NCBI RefSeq assembly: GCF_020889785.1
Contig: NZ_JACMYK010000002.1
Location: forward strand, 124,001 to 188,000
Direction: 5' to 3'
Source of the DNA: Bradyrhizobium acaciae
GTDB lineage: Bacteria > Pseudomonadota > Alphaproteobacteria > Rhizobiales > Xanthobacteraceae
Length of the DNA: 64,000 nucleotides
Positions 1 through 7,617 of this stretch are shown piece by piece. Position 1 is the first letter of the stretch, and every line of letters begins with the position of its first letter. Below the pieces are notes generated by a model. That model did not search any database. It saw only the letters and a program-made list of their open reading frames with translations, and was not told where the DNA came from. Position numbers and translations under genes: made by a program.

Positions 1-1
1 G

Positions 2-271
2 GATCGCGCGCGCCTCACCAGCTCGAATGCCCATGTCCGTTTGCAGGCGGCGCTCGCCGGCCATGGCGTGCTGCGGGTCACCGCGAGCTACACCCGCGCC
101 GCGGTCGCGGCCGGCGAGTTGCGGCGGCTATTGCCGGACCATGCCTGCGAGCCGCTCAACGTGCACGCGCTGCTGCCCGCGCGGCAATTTGTCCCGGCCA
201 AGGTGCGCTGCTTCCTCGACGCGATGGAGGCGCACGCGCGCGGCGACCCGGAGGCCTATATCAGACCGTAG
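2..271 (+). CDS. LysR-family regulator, C-terminal fragment (cut by window edge)
   Basis: The reading frame is open from base 2 to the TAG at 269-271 and gives the last 89 residues of a protein. The segment ASYTRAAVAAGELRRLLPDH followed by a typical terminal helix (FVPAKVRCFLDAMEAHAR) resembles the end of the effector-binding domain of LysR-type transcriptional regulators. The DNA-binding domain lies outside the window, so the regulated genes cannot be named. The assignment rests on this tail only. Confidence 0.7.
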   Translation, partial: DRARLTSSNAHVRLQAALAGHGVLRVTASYTRAAVAAGELRRLLPDHACEPLNVHALLPARQFVPAKVRCFLDAMEAHARGDPEAYIRP

Positions 272-379
272 CCGGCGGCACCGTTCCGCACACGATGACG
301 TCAGAGGTAATCGATCGGCGCAAGCAAACCTTCGATAGTCCGGACCGCCGCACAGTCCGGCACATCGAAGGAGAGCACC

Positions 380-742
380 ATGACCGATCACGCCACCATC
401 GCCCGCCGTTATATCGAGCTCTGGAACGAGCGGACGCCGAGCCGGCGCCGCGAGATGCTGAGCGAGAACTGGACTGCCGACGCACGCTATATCGATCCGA
501 TGATGAGCGGCGACGGCCATGAAGGCGTCGACGCGCTGATCGCGGGCGTGCAGCAGAAGTTTCCGGATTTCACCTTCAAGCTGCTCGGCGAGCCGAACGG
601 CTTCGGCGACCATGTCCGCTTCTCCTCGGGCCTCGGGCCCGACGGCGTCGACAGCCCGATCAAGGGCACCGACTTCGCCATGCTGAAGGACGGCCGGATC
701 AGGAGCATCACCGGCTTCCTCGACCAGGTGCCGGGCGCTTAA
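380..742 (+). CDS. SnoaL/NTF2-like small protein
   Basis: A 120-residue protein with a good ribosome site (AAGGAGAGCACC before ATG). It begins with ARRYIELWNE and has DPMMSGDGHEGVDALIAG followed by FPDFTFKLLGEP, the usual order of helices and strands in the SnoaL-like branch of the NTF2 cone fold. Members are small isomerases, hydrolases or ligand binders; the exact role is unknown. It lies just downstream of the LysR gene fragment on the same strand, and a palindromic repeat follows it. Confidence 0.75.
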   Translation: MTDHATIARRYIELWNERTPSRRREMLSENWTADARYIDPMMSGDGHEGVDALIAGVQQKFPDFTFKLLGEPNGFGDHVRFSSGLGPDGVDSPIKGTDFAMLKDGRIRSITGFLDQVPGA

Positions 743-750
743 CCAGTTCC

Positions 751-877
751 GTCATTCCCCGGTGCGCAATTGCGCACCTGAGGGCAGCCCGAAGGGCTGA
801 GCCCGGAATCCATCGGGCCGCGAACTCAATGGTGAAATGGATTCCGGGCCCGACGCTGCGCGTCGCCCCGGAATGAC
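751..877. repeat. Intergenic nested palindrome
   Basis: The two ends are inverted copies (GTCATTCCCCGG and CCCCGGAATGAC), with a second inverted pair around GGAATCCAT / ATGGATTCC inside. Such long-stem repeats are scattered between genes in Bradyrhizobium. Similar elements occur in this window only outside the 7.4-50.2 kb element. Confidence 0.75.
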
Positions 878-975
878 GAGCGGATAGAGCTGCTCCTACC
901 CCAATAGCCAAGACCGCTGCCGCTTCCACGCCCGCGATGTCGCTGCTAGTCTTCCCGAAACACAGGGAGGACACC

Positions 976-1773
976 ATGAAGGCCGATTTCGCCTTCAAAA
1001 GCTCTGTCATCAGCGACATCACGCCGGCGCTGCTGGCGATCGGCCGCGACGGCTTTCCGCAGGCGCTGATCGGCGCGCTGCGCCGCGTCGCCGGTGTCGG
1101 TCACTGCATGGTGTTCTCGTTCACGGGCCCGCGATCCGCCGCTTGCCTGCTCGACGTCGGCAACATCCCGACCGGGCACGATCTCGGGGTCGCCTATTCC
1201 GAACATTTCCATCAGGCCGACCCGAACAGGGATGCGGTGTTCGAAGGGCAGGCGCAGGCGGCGCCGATCGTGCTGCCGACCTTCGCCCGCCGCATGTACA
1301 GCGACGGCTACCGCAAGATCTTCTTCGACGATTCCGACATCGTCGACAAATTCGCCTCCGCGATCTGGACCGGCGACACCTGCTTCTACGTCAATTTCTA
1401 CCAGATCACCGAGCAGGGCCGCTTCAGCCGCGAGCAGATCGCGCGCCTGACCGTGGTCGCGCCCGCGTTGACGGCGGCGGTGGCGCGACACTTCCAGCGC
1501 GAGCCGGCACTGGATGTCGACCCGATCGAACGGCTGAAGACCCTGTTTGCGACCACTGAGCCGCTCGCAAGACTGACCGGGCGCGAGCAGGAGGTCTGCC
1601 TGCGGATTCTGTCGGGCCTCAGCTCGGAAGCCATCGCGGCCGATCTCGGCATCGGGCTGCATTCCGCCCTCACCTATCGCAAGCGCGCCTATGACAAGCT
1701 CGGCATCTCCTCGCAGAACGAGCTGTTCGCGATCGCGCTGCGGCTGATGGCGTCCGGACGCCGGCTGAATTGA
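976..1773 (+). CDS. LuxR-type transcriptional regulator
   Basis: A 265-residue protein. I chose the ATG at 976 because AGGGAGGACACC precedes it; an upstream in-frame ATG at 937 has no such site. The last 65 residues form a GerE/LuxR helix-turn-helix (LTGREQEVCLRILSGLSSEAIAADLGI, then YRKRAYDKLGISSQNELF). The first 190 residues are a sensor region unlike the two-component receiver domain, so it probably responds to a small ligand. It ends about 110 bases before the start of the P450 gene on the same strand, which makes that gene a plausible target. The ligand is unknown. Confidence 0.85.
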   Translation: MKADFAFKSSVISDITPALLAIGRDGFPQALIGALRRVAGVGHCMVFSFTGPRSAACLLDVGNIPTGHDLGVAYSEHFHQADPNRDAVFEGQAQAAPIVLPTFARRMYSDGYRKIFFDDSDIVDKFASAIWTGDTCFYVNFYQITEQGRFSREQIARLTVVAPALTAAVARHFQREPALDVDPIERLKTLFATTEPLARLTGREQEVCLRILSGLSSEAIAADLGIGLHSALTYRKRAYDKLGISSQNELFAIALRLMASGRRLN

Positions 1774-1882
1774 GGGGGTGCCTTGAACGATGGGCCTGTC
1801 TGTCCCAAACGGTAGGGACAGACCGGCGACACTCGGGCGCCTATGCTTGGCCCGAAACCCGAGGCCACCCCGAGATCACGCC

Positions 1883-3052
1883 GTGAGCACCGCTCCCCAT
1901 TTCGACATCGACGTCCCTGCCTTCTGGCAGGACCCCTATCCGACGCTCGCACGCATGCGCAAGGAGGCGCCGATCGCCTTCGTGCCGCAGCTCGGCAGCA
2001 CGCTGCTGTGCAACCGCGACGACATCTTCGTCTCCGAAAAGCAGATCGACGTGTTCTCATCGCACCAGCCCGAAGGGCTGATGAACAGACTGATGGGCCA
2101 CAACATGATGCGCAAGGACGGCGATGCGCACATGAACGAGCGCAAGGCGATCTTCCCGGCGATCTCGCCGAAGACCGTCAGATCGCACTGGACCGCGCAA
2201 TTCGCCGGACACGCCACGCGCATCCTCGACGAGTTGAAGCCGGATGGGGTGGTCGATTTCGTGCAGGCCTTCGCGCTGCCGTTCTCGGCCGAATGCCTGA
2301 AATCGATCACCGGCCTCACCAACATGCGCTTCCAGGACATGAACGCCTGGTCGCAGGGCATGATCGACGGCATCGCCAACTACGTCGGCGATCCCGCGAT
2401 CGAGGCGCGCTGCCATGCCGCAACCTCGGGGATCGACGCTGCGATCGACGACATGGCGCCAAGGCTGCGCAAGAGGCCCGACCTCAGCCTGCTCGGGGTG
2501 CTGCTGCAAACCGACATGCCGATGGAGAGCGTGCGCGCCAACATCAAGCTCGCGATCTCGGGTGGCCAGAACGAGCCGCGCGACGCCATCGCCGGCACGG
2601 TGTGGGCGCTGTTGACCCATCCCGACCAGCTTGCGCTGGCTGTGAGCGGTGCGATCCCGTGGCTGCAGGTGTTCGAGGAATATGCGCGCTGGATCTCGCC
2701 GATCGGGATGTCGCCGCGGCGGATCGCAAAGCCATGGACGATCCGGGACGTCGCATTCGAGCCCAATGAACGGGTGTTCCTGATGTTCGGCTCGGCGAAC
2801 CGGGACGAGAAGCATTTCAGCGAGCCCGACCGGTTCGACGTCCGCCGCGACGCCAGCAAGAGCATCGCGTTCGGCGCCGGTCCGCATTTCTGCGCCGGCG
2901 CCTGGGCCTCGCGCGCCATGGTCGCCGACGTCGCGCTGCCCGCGATCTTCAACAGGCTAACCAACCTGCGCCTGATCGCGGACAAGCCGCCGCGGATCGG
3001 CGGCTGGGCGTTCCGCGGCCTGCTGGATTTGCCTGTGACGTGGGACGCGTAG
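1883..3052 (+). CDS. Cytochrome P450
   Basis: A 389-residue soluble bacterial P450, a heme-thiolate monooxygenase. The heme loop FGAGPHFCAGAW carries the cysteine ligand, EYAR gives the K-helix ExxR motif, and the I-helix segment ISGGQNEPRDAIAG replaces the usual AGxxT pattern, which is seen in some bacterial families. I prefer the GTG at 1883, which begins VSTAPHFDIDVPAFWQDPYP, a normal P450 start. An ATG at 1790 would add 31 residues of unlikely composition. It follows the LuxR-type gene. The substrate cannot be read from the sequence, and no dedicated ferredoxin is adjacent. Confidence 0.88.
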   Translation: MSTAPHFDIDVPAFWQDPYPTLARMRKEAPIAFVPQLGSTLLCNRDDIFVSEKQIDVFSSHQPEGLMNRLMGHNMMRKDGDAHMNERKAIFPAISPKTVRSHWTAQFAGHATRILDELKPDGVVDFVQAFALPFSAECLKSITGLTNMRFQDMNAWSQGMIDGIANYVGDPAIEARCHAATSGIDAAIDDMAPRLRKRPDLSLLGVLLQTDMPMESVRANIKLAISGGQNEPRDAIAGTVWALLTHPDQLALAVSGAIPWLQVFEEYARWISPIGMSPRRIAKPWTIRDVAFEPNERVFLMFGSANRDEKHFSEPDRFDVRRDASKSIAFGAGPHFCAGAWASRAMVADVALPAIFNRLTNLRLIADKPPRIGGWAFRGLLDLPVTWDA

Positions 3053-3058
3053 GGGCTA

Positions 3059-3988
3059 TTACCTCCCCCAGCGCAGCACGACCGGATCGAGTGTGCGCGC
3101 GATCTCGATCAGGCCTGCGCGCGTCGCCGGATGCAGCGGCTGCAACGGGTGGCGCACCGCGTCCGACTTGATGACGCCGCCCTCGCGCATCAGCACCTTG
3201 CAGGCCTGCAGCCCGCATTGCCGGTTCTCGTAATTGATCAGCGGCAGCCAGCGCGCATAGGCCTGCACGGCCTCGTCGCGGCGGCCGGCGAGGAACGGAT
3301 CCATGATCTGGCGAATGCCGTCGGGATAGCCGCCGCCGGTCATCGCCCCGGTGGCGCCGGCATCGAGATCGGCCATCAGCGTGATCGCCTCCTCGCCGTC
3401 CCACGGCCCCTCGATCACGCTGCCGCCCTTCTCGATCAGGCCGCGCAGCTTGTTCGCCGCCATCGGGACCTCGATCTTGAAATACCTGACATTGGCGAGT
3501 TCTTTCGCCATCCGGGCCAGGAAATCGACCGACAGCGGCGTGCCGGCGACCGGCGCGTCCTGGATCATGATCGGGATACGAATCGCGTCGGAGACCACGC
3601 GATAGAACTCATGGATCGCCGGCTCGCCGACGCGGAAGGTCGCACCGTGATAGGGCGGCATGATCATCACCATCGCAGCGCCGGCGGCCTCCGCCTCGCG
3701 GCTGCGCGCGGCACACACCGCGGAGGAGAAATGCGTCGTGGTGACGATCACGGGGATGCGGCCCGCGACGTGCTCGAGCACGGCATGCATCACGGTCTCG
3801 CGCTCGGCATCGGTCAGCACGAACTGCTCGGAGAAATTGGCGAGGATGCAGATGCCGTGCGAGCCGGCATCGATCATGAAATCGATGCAGCGGCGCTGCC
3901 CGTCGAGATCGAGGTTGCCGTTGGCGTCGAAGATGGTCGGCGCGACCGGGAAGACACCGCGATAGGGACGCTTTGCGACTGTTGCCAT
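3059..3988 (-). CDS. Dihydrodipicolinate synthase family aldolase
   Basis: A 309-residue class I aldolase of the DapA/NAL superfamily. It opens with the family pattern YRGVFPVAPTIFDANGNLD, and has MIMPPYHGA in the middle and VRYFKIE, whose lysine should form the Schiff base with a 2-oxo acid. The usual GTTGE substrate loop reads ILANFSEQF here, so it is probably not the lysine-pathway enzyme but a relative acting on another keto acid. It is convergent with the P450 gene, 6 bases apart, and lies downstream of the flavin oxidoreductase on the same strand, 36 bases away, so these two may be co-transcribed. Confidence 0.85.
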   Translation of the reverse strand: MATVAKRPYRGVFPVAPTIFDANGNLDLDGQRRCIDFMIDAGSHGICILANFSEQFVLTDAERETVMHAVLEHVAGRIPVIVTTTHFSSAVCAARSREAEAAGAAMVMIMPPYHGATFRVGEPAIHEFYRVVSDAIRIPIMIQDAPVAGTPLSVDFLARMAKELANVRYFKIEVPMAANKLRGLIEKGGSVIEGPWDGEEAITLMADLDAGATGAMTGGGYPDGIRQIMDPFLAGRRDEAVQAYARWLPLINYENRQCGLQACKVLMREGGVIKSDAVRHPLQPLHPATRAGLIEIARTLDPVVLRWGR

Positions 3989-4024
3989 ATGACGACCTCC
4001 CAGGTTTCCTGTCAGCTGTTCTCG

Positions 4025-5191
4025 TTAAACGCTGCGGAACGGCAGCGGCGGGCCTCCGAGCTTACGCAGGCCCGGCTCGCGCCGCTCCAGCCACCAGCCA
4101 TACTGCTTCGGCCAGGACGCGAACACTTCGCCGCTTCCGCCGCCAAGCGCAAGCTCGGCATGCAGCGGCCAGTTCGGATCGAACAACGCCTCGCGGCCGA
4201 TCGCGACCAGATCGGCCTGGCCGCCCGCCAGAATATCTTCCGCCTGCTGCGGATGCAGGATCAGGCCGACCGCGATGGTGGCGACCTCGGCGGAGCGGCG
4301 GATTTCATCCGCATAAGGCACCTGGAAGCTGTAGCCGCGCGGGATCCGCGCCGCTGTCGCCGAGCCGAGCAGGCCGCCCGACGAGCAATCGATCAGATCG
4401 GCGCCGCGCGCCTTGGCTTCGCGCGCGAACGCGATCTGGTCCTCGAGCGTCAGGCCGCCGTCGACACCGTCGACCGAGGAGATCCGCACCGACAGCGGCC
4501 GCTCCGCGGGCCAGGCGGCGCGCACGGTCTCGATGATCTCGAGCGGATAGCGCATCCGCCCGGCGCGATCGCCGCCATAGGCGTCGCTCCTGCGGTTCGA
4601 CAATGGCGAGAGGAATTCGTGCAGCAGATAGCCATGCGCGCAATGCACCTCGACGAACTCGAAGCCGGCCTCCACCGCGCGCAGCGTGGCGCGCCGCCAT
4701 TGCTCGCGCAACGCTGCGAGCTCATCGACCTCGAGCGCGTGCGGCATCAACCAGCCTTCCTCCATCGGGATCGCGCTCGGCGCCACCGTCCGCCACGGCA
4801 GATCGCCGCGGGCTTGGTCGGCCTCGTCGAGTGCGGCATTGCCGTACCAGGGGCGCTGCATGCTGGCCTTGCGGCCGGCATGCGCGAGCTGGATCGCGGG
4901 CACGGCGCCATTGTCCTTCAGGAAGGCGGCGATGCGCTCGAGCGGCGCGATCTGCTCGTCGTTCCAGATGCCGACATCGCCATGGGTGATGCGGCCCTCG
5001 GCGGCCACCGCCGCGGCCTCGACCATCACGAGCCCGGCGCCGCCCTGGGCAAATTTACCGAGATGAACAAGGTGCCAATCATTGGCGAGGCCGTCGGTCG
5101 CCGAATACTGGCACATCGGTGAAATCAGGATGCGGTTTCGGGAGGTCACGCCGCGAAGCGTGATCGGCTGAAACAGAAGCGGCTGCGACAT
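4025..5191 (-). CDS. NADH:flavin oxidoreductase, Old Yellow Enzyme family (YqjM-like)
   Basis: A 388-residue FMN-dependent ene-reductase. The N-terminus LFQPITLRGVTSRNRILISPMCQYSATDG has the cysteine found in the YqjM/xenobiotic reductase branch. IQLAHAGRKAS gives the substrate-binding histidine, VHCAHGYLLHEFLSP and RISSVDG are family signatures, and VAIGREALFDPNWP is the FMN phosphate end. The enzyme reduces activated C=C bonds with NAD(P)H. A long open frame on the opposite strand covers this gene and is a high-GC shadow. The physiological substrate is unknown. Confidence 0.9.
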   Translation of the reverse strand: MSQPLLFQPITLRGVTSRNRILISPMCQYSATDGLANDWHLVHLGKFAQGGAGLVMVEAAAVAAEGRITHGDVGIWNDEQIAPLERIAAFLKDNGAVPAIQLAHAGRKASMQRPWYGNAALDEADQARGDLPWRTVAPSAIPMEEGWLMPHALEVDELAALREQWRRATLRAVEAGFEFVEVHCAHGYLLHEFLSPLSNRRSDAYGGDRAGRMRYPLEIIETVRAAWPAERPLSVRISSVDGVDGGLTLEDQIAFAREAKARGADLIDCSSGGLLGSATAARIPRGYSFQVPYADEIRRSAEVATIAVGLILHPQQAEDILAGGQADLVAIGREALFDPNWPLHAELALGGGSGEVFASWPKQYGWWLERREPGLRKLGGPPLPFRSV

Positions 5192-5438
5192 CGGGACCTG
5201 CGGGAACGTGTTGGCTGGAGAAATCGTGGCGGAAAGCTAGGCGGCGCGCCGGGGGATCGCAAGTCGCACCGCGACGCAGGCGGCAAGACCTGCGCGCATG
5301 TGGCACGCACGCAGCGGCGCAATCGGCGAAACCCGCAACATTTGCTGCAGAAAATCATCGCGGCTGGTAAACACTTTCCGTCACCGTGGGGTCGAGCCAC
5401 GGTTCGCAATTCGCACCGGACATGCCTACATAGCCGTC

Positions 5439-6458
5439 ATGAAGAAAATCGGATTCCTCTCGTTCGGGCACTGGACGCCCTCGCCGCAATCCCAGGCCCG
5501 CTCGGCCGCAGATGTGCTCCTGCAATCGATCGACCTCGCGGTCGCCGCTGAAGAGCTGGGCGCGGATGGCGCGTATTTCCGCGTCCATCATTTCGCACGC
5601 CAGCTCGCCTCGCCCTTCCCGCTGCTGGCGGCGGTCGGTGCCAAGACCAGCCGGATCGAAATCGGCACCGCCGTGATCGATATGCGCTACGAAAATCCGA
5701 TGTACATGATCGAGGACGCCGGCGCCGCCGACCTGATCGCGAGGGGACGCCTGCAACTCGGCATCAGCCGCGGCTCGCCCGAGCAGGTGATCGATGGCTG
5801 GCGCTATTTCGGCTATCAGCCCGGCGAGGGCGAGACCGACGCCGACATGGGCCGCCGTCATGCCGAGATCTTCCTCGACATGCTGCGCGGACAAGGTTTT
5901 GCGCAGCCGAATCCACGGCCGATGTTTCCCAATCCGCCCGGGCTGCTGCGGCTCGAACCGCTCTCGGAAGGCCTGCGCGAGCGGATCTGGTGGGGCGCCG
6001 GCTCCAACGCCACCGCGGTCTGGGCAGCGAAGCTCGGGATGAACCTGCAGAGCTCGACGCTAAAGAGCGACGAGACCGGCGAAGCCTTCCATGTCCAGCA
6101 GGCCGCGCAGATCCGCGCATATCGTTCCGCCTGGAAGGAAGCGGGTCACACCCGCGAGCCGCGGGTCTCGGTGAGCCGCAGCATCTTCGCGCTGGTCGAC
6201 GATCGCGACCGCGCCTATTTCGGCAACGGGCAGGAGGAAGACCAGATCGGCTTCATCGACGAGCGGACGCGCGCGATCTTCGGCCGCGGCTACGCCGCCG
6301 AGCCGGAGAAGCTGATCGAGCAGTTGAAGACGGACGAGGCGATCGCCGAGGCCGACACCCTGCTCCTGACCGTCCCCAATCAGCTCGGCGTCGCCTACAA
6401 CGCACATGTGATCGAGACGATCCTGACCCAGATCGCACCAGCACTCGGCTGGCGCTGA
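5439..6458 (+). CDS. LLM-class flavin-dependent oxidoreductase (luciferase-like)
   Basis: A 339-residue bacterial-luciferase-fold monooxygenase. The ATG at 5439 begins MKKIGFLSFGHWTPSPQSQA, a typical first strand; the longer upstream frame is unlikely. ELGADGAYFRVHHFARQLASPFPLLAAVGAKTS and the TAVIDMRYENP segment match the family's flavin-binding region, and RLQLGISRGSP is the common central motif. Such enzymes use reduced FMN or F420 to oxidise diverse compounds. It is divergent from the Old Yellow Enzyme gene, and the region between them should hold both promoters. Confidence 0.88.
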   Translation: MKKIGFLSFGHWTPSPQSQARSAADVLLQSIDLAVAAEELGADGAYFRVHHFARQLASPFPLLAAVGAKTSRIEIGTAVIDMRYENPMYMIEDAGAADLIARGRLQLGISRGSPEQVIDGWRYFGYQPGEGETDADMGRRHAEIFLDMLRGQGFAQPNPRPMFPNPPGLLRLEPLSEGLRERIWWGAGSNATAVWAAKLGMNLQSSTLKSDETGEAFHVQQAAQIRAYRSAWKEAGHTREPRVSVSRSIFALVDDRDRAYFGNGQEEDQIGFIDERTRAIFGRGYAAEPEKLIEQLKTDEAIAEADTLLLTVPNQLGVAYNAHVIETILTQIAPALGWR

Positions 6459-6821
6459 ACGCCAGCTCTCTGATCCGTGAGAGAATGACCGCGGCAGGCG
6501 GTTCGTCGCGCGGAGCAGGATCAAGATCAAGGACCCGCGCCGACCGTCCTTCTAGGGGTGTGGTTGGGGGGCGAACGGCCAGCGCGGGCTTGAACCGACC
6601 GTTCTCTACCGGAGGCTGGCCGGTTCTACAGGGCCAATGCCGGAACCCGCGAGATCGTTCCGGCGGAACTCCGTTCTCAAACGCGGAGAACTACGGAAAC
6701 ATAACTGCGCGTTGTGAGAAGAACAGGTTGAGTACAGTTCGTTAGGCACGCACGTTGCGTGAACAGATCGCCGTAATATCCCGGACTAATCGCGGGAAGC
6801 CGGTCCGAGGATGTGCCCGAG
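6459..6821. other. Gene-free stretch
   Basis: No convincing coding frame, RNA gene or long palindrome is visible here. Open frames in this interval are short and have no ribosome sites. Confidence 0.5.
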
Positions 6822-7004
6822 TCAGGAATCCTGGTCGCGATCGAGATCACGGCGAGCGAGATCATCGCGGAGACGATCGACGCGTTCATCGAGTCGCCGG
6901 TTCAGTTCCTCATCTTCTTGCGAATTGCTGCTCCGACGGGCGCGTACGACAAATACGCATCCGACCAGAACGATCGCAAGGAGTGCGAAGTACCACCATT
7001 CCAT
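6822..7004 (-). CDS. Small single-span membrane protein (uncertain)
   Basis: A 60-residue frame beginning MEWWYFALLAIVLVGCVFVV, one clear transmembrane helix, then basic residues and a charged helix (ELNRRLDERVDRLRDDLARRDLD) likely to form a coiled coil. The hydrophobic-then-charged layout looks like a genuine small inner-membrane protein. It overlaps the 3' end of the DUF3551 frame by 103 bases on the same strand, so one of the two ends may be annotated wrongly. Function unknown. Confidence 0.45.
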   Translation of the reverse strand: MEWWYFALLAIVLVGCVFVVRARRSSNSQEDEELNRRLDERVDRLRDDLARRDLDRDQDS

Positions 7005-7297
7005 GCATTGATCTCAACTGGGCGCTCGCGATCGCGAGCCCAAAAGTTATCGTTCAAGCCTGTAACGGCGCGCGACCTTGGCGCGTAGTAGGGGTTGACC
7101 AGACAGGTCGCCGGCAGCCCGTTAGCGCCGGCCTGGCACGCATCCAGAGACGTGAAGACGCAGTCCATCCGCTCGCCGATCAACGCACCGTAAACGTGCA
7201 TGCAGACCGGGTAGCGCGGATCGTAGGTCTGTGCAGATGCCGGCCTTGTCATCCAAAGCACGCTCAGCGCAAGCAACAGCGCTCCCAGCAACTTCAC
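6902..7297 (-). CDS. DUF3551 domain secreted protein
   Basis: The frame encodes 131 residues: a signal peptide (MKLLGALLLALSVLWMTRPASAQ), then YPVCMHVYG, MDCVFTSLDACQAGANGLPATCLVNPYYA. The spaced cysteines and the terminal NPYY pattern are those of DUF3551, a family of short periplasmic proteins very common in Bradyrhizobium. Function is not established. The last 50 or so residues after NPYY are atypical for the family and overlap the small membrane-protein frame. The gene lies just past the 3' end of tRNA-Gly. Confidence 0.75.
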   Translation of the reverse strand: MKLLGALLLALSVLWMTRPASAQTYDPRYPVCMHVYGALIGERMDCVFTSLDACQAGANGLPATCLVNPYYAPRSRAVTGLNDNFWARDRERPVEINAWNGGTSHSLRSFWSDAYLSYAPVGAAIRKKMRN

Positions 7298-7341
7298 GTC
7301 AGGTCTCCTGCGATTGCCCGTAAAATACTGCGCCCAGAGAC

Positions 7342-7415
7342 TGGAGCGGGCGAAGGGAATCGAACCCTCGTATGCAGCTTGGGAAGCTGCCGTTCTACCA
7401 TTGAACTACGCCCGC
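7342..7415 (-). tRNA. tRNA-Gly (anticodon CCC)
   Basis: Read on the minus strand the sequence starts GCGGGCG, pairs with CGCCCGC at the 3' end, and is followed by T and an encoded CCA. The anticodon arm is GCAGC-TTCCCAA-GCTGC, giving anticodon CCC, and the T arm contains GGTTCGATTCC. The 5' end at 7415 touches the integrated element, and its first 41 bases are the left copy of the element's direct repeat. The gene is therefore a rebuilt hybrid: its 5' half is now joined to element DNA, and its original upstream region lies past 50241. Confidence 0.95.
7375..7415. repeat. attL: left 41-bp direct repeat in tRNA-Gly
   Basis: This segment is identical to 50201-50241. It covers the tRNA from nucleotide 1 to the 3' side of the anticodon stem, a usual crossover place for tyrosine recombinases because of the symmetric anticodon arm (GCAGCTT-GGGAAGCTGC on the plus strand). 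With the integrase at the far end it defines the element. Confidence 0.93.
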
Positions 7416-7450
7416 AAAATCAATGACTTCCTTGCAACCGGAGACTTCAA

Positions 7451-7470
7451 TTTGCTCGCTTTTTGCTCGG
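7451..7470. repeat. Candidate integrase arm site, left copy
   Basis: The 20 bases TTTGCTCGCTTTTTGCTCGG recur exactly at 50053-50072, just upstream of the integrase start. Each contains TTTGCTC twice, and another TTTGCTC is at 50190, next to attR. Repeats of this kind near both ends often bind the integrase N-terminal domain; that role is inferred. Confidence 0.5.
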
Positions 7471-7478
7471 CACCCTTT

Positions 7479-7507
7479 ATGTACGCTAAGGGGCGAGTCG
7501 GCGTCAA
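7479..7507 (-). promoter_or_regulatory. Possible sigma-70 promoter for tRNA-Gly inside the element
   Basis: On the minus strand TTGACG (7502-7507) lies 17 bases from GTACAT (7479-7484). It points toward the tRNA, whose 5' end is about 60 bases further. Since integration cut the tRNA from its old upstream region, some promoter inside the element must serve it; this is the best match I see. The -10 box is weak. Confidence 0.4.
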
Positions 7508-7617
7508 CAGTACAACAGCACACGCCTTGCAGACGATACTAAGAACGAAGCTGTAAAGAGATCGAGTCCACCCTTATAGCAAAATCACGTCGACAGTCCC
7601 ACCATGGGCCGTGCAAG

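Noticed and set aside
3131..5122. A 663-codon plus-strand open frame
   Set aside because: It lies opposite the DapA-family and Old Yellow Enzyme genes, is rich in Arg, Ala, His and Asp in a shadow pattern, and has no ribosome site. It is a high-GC antisense shadow.
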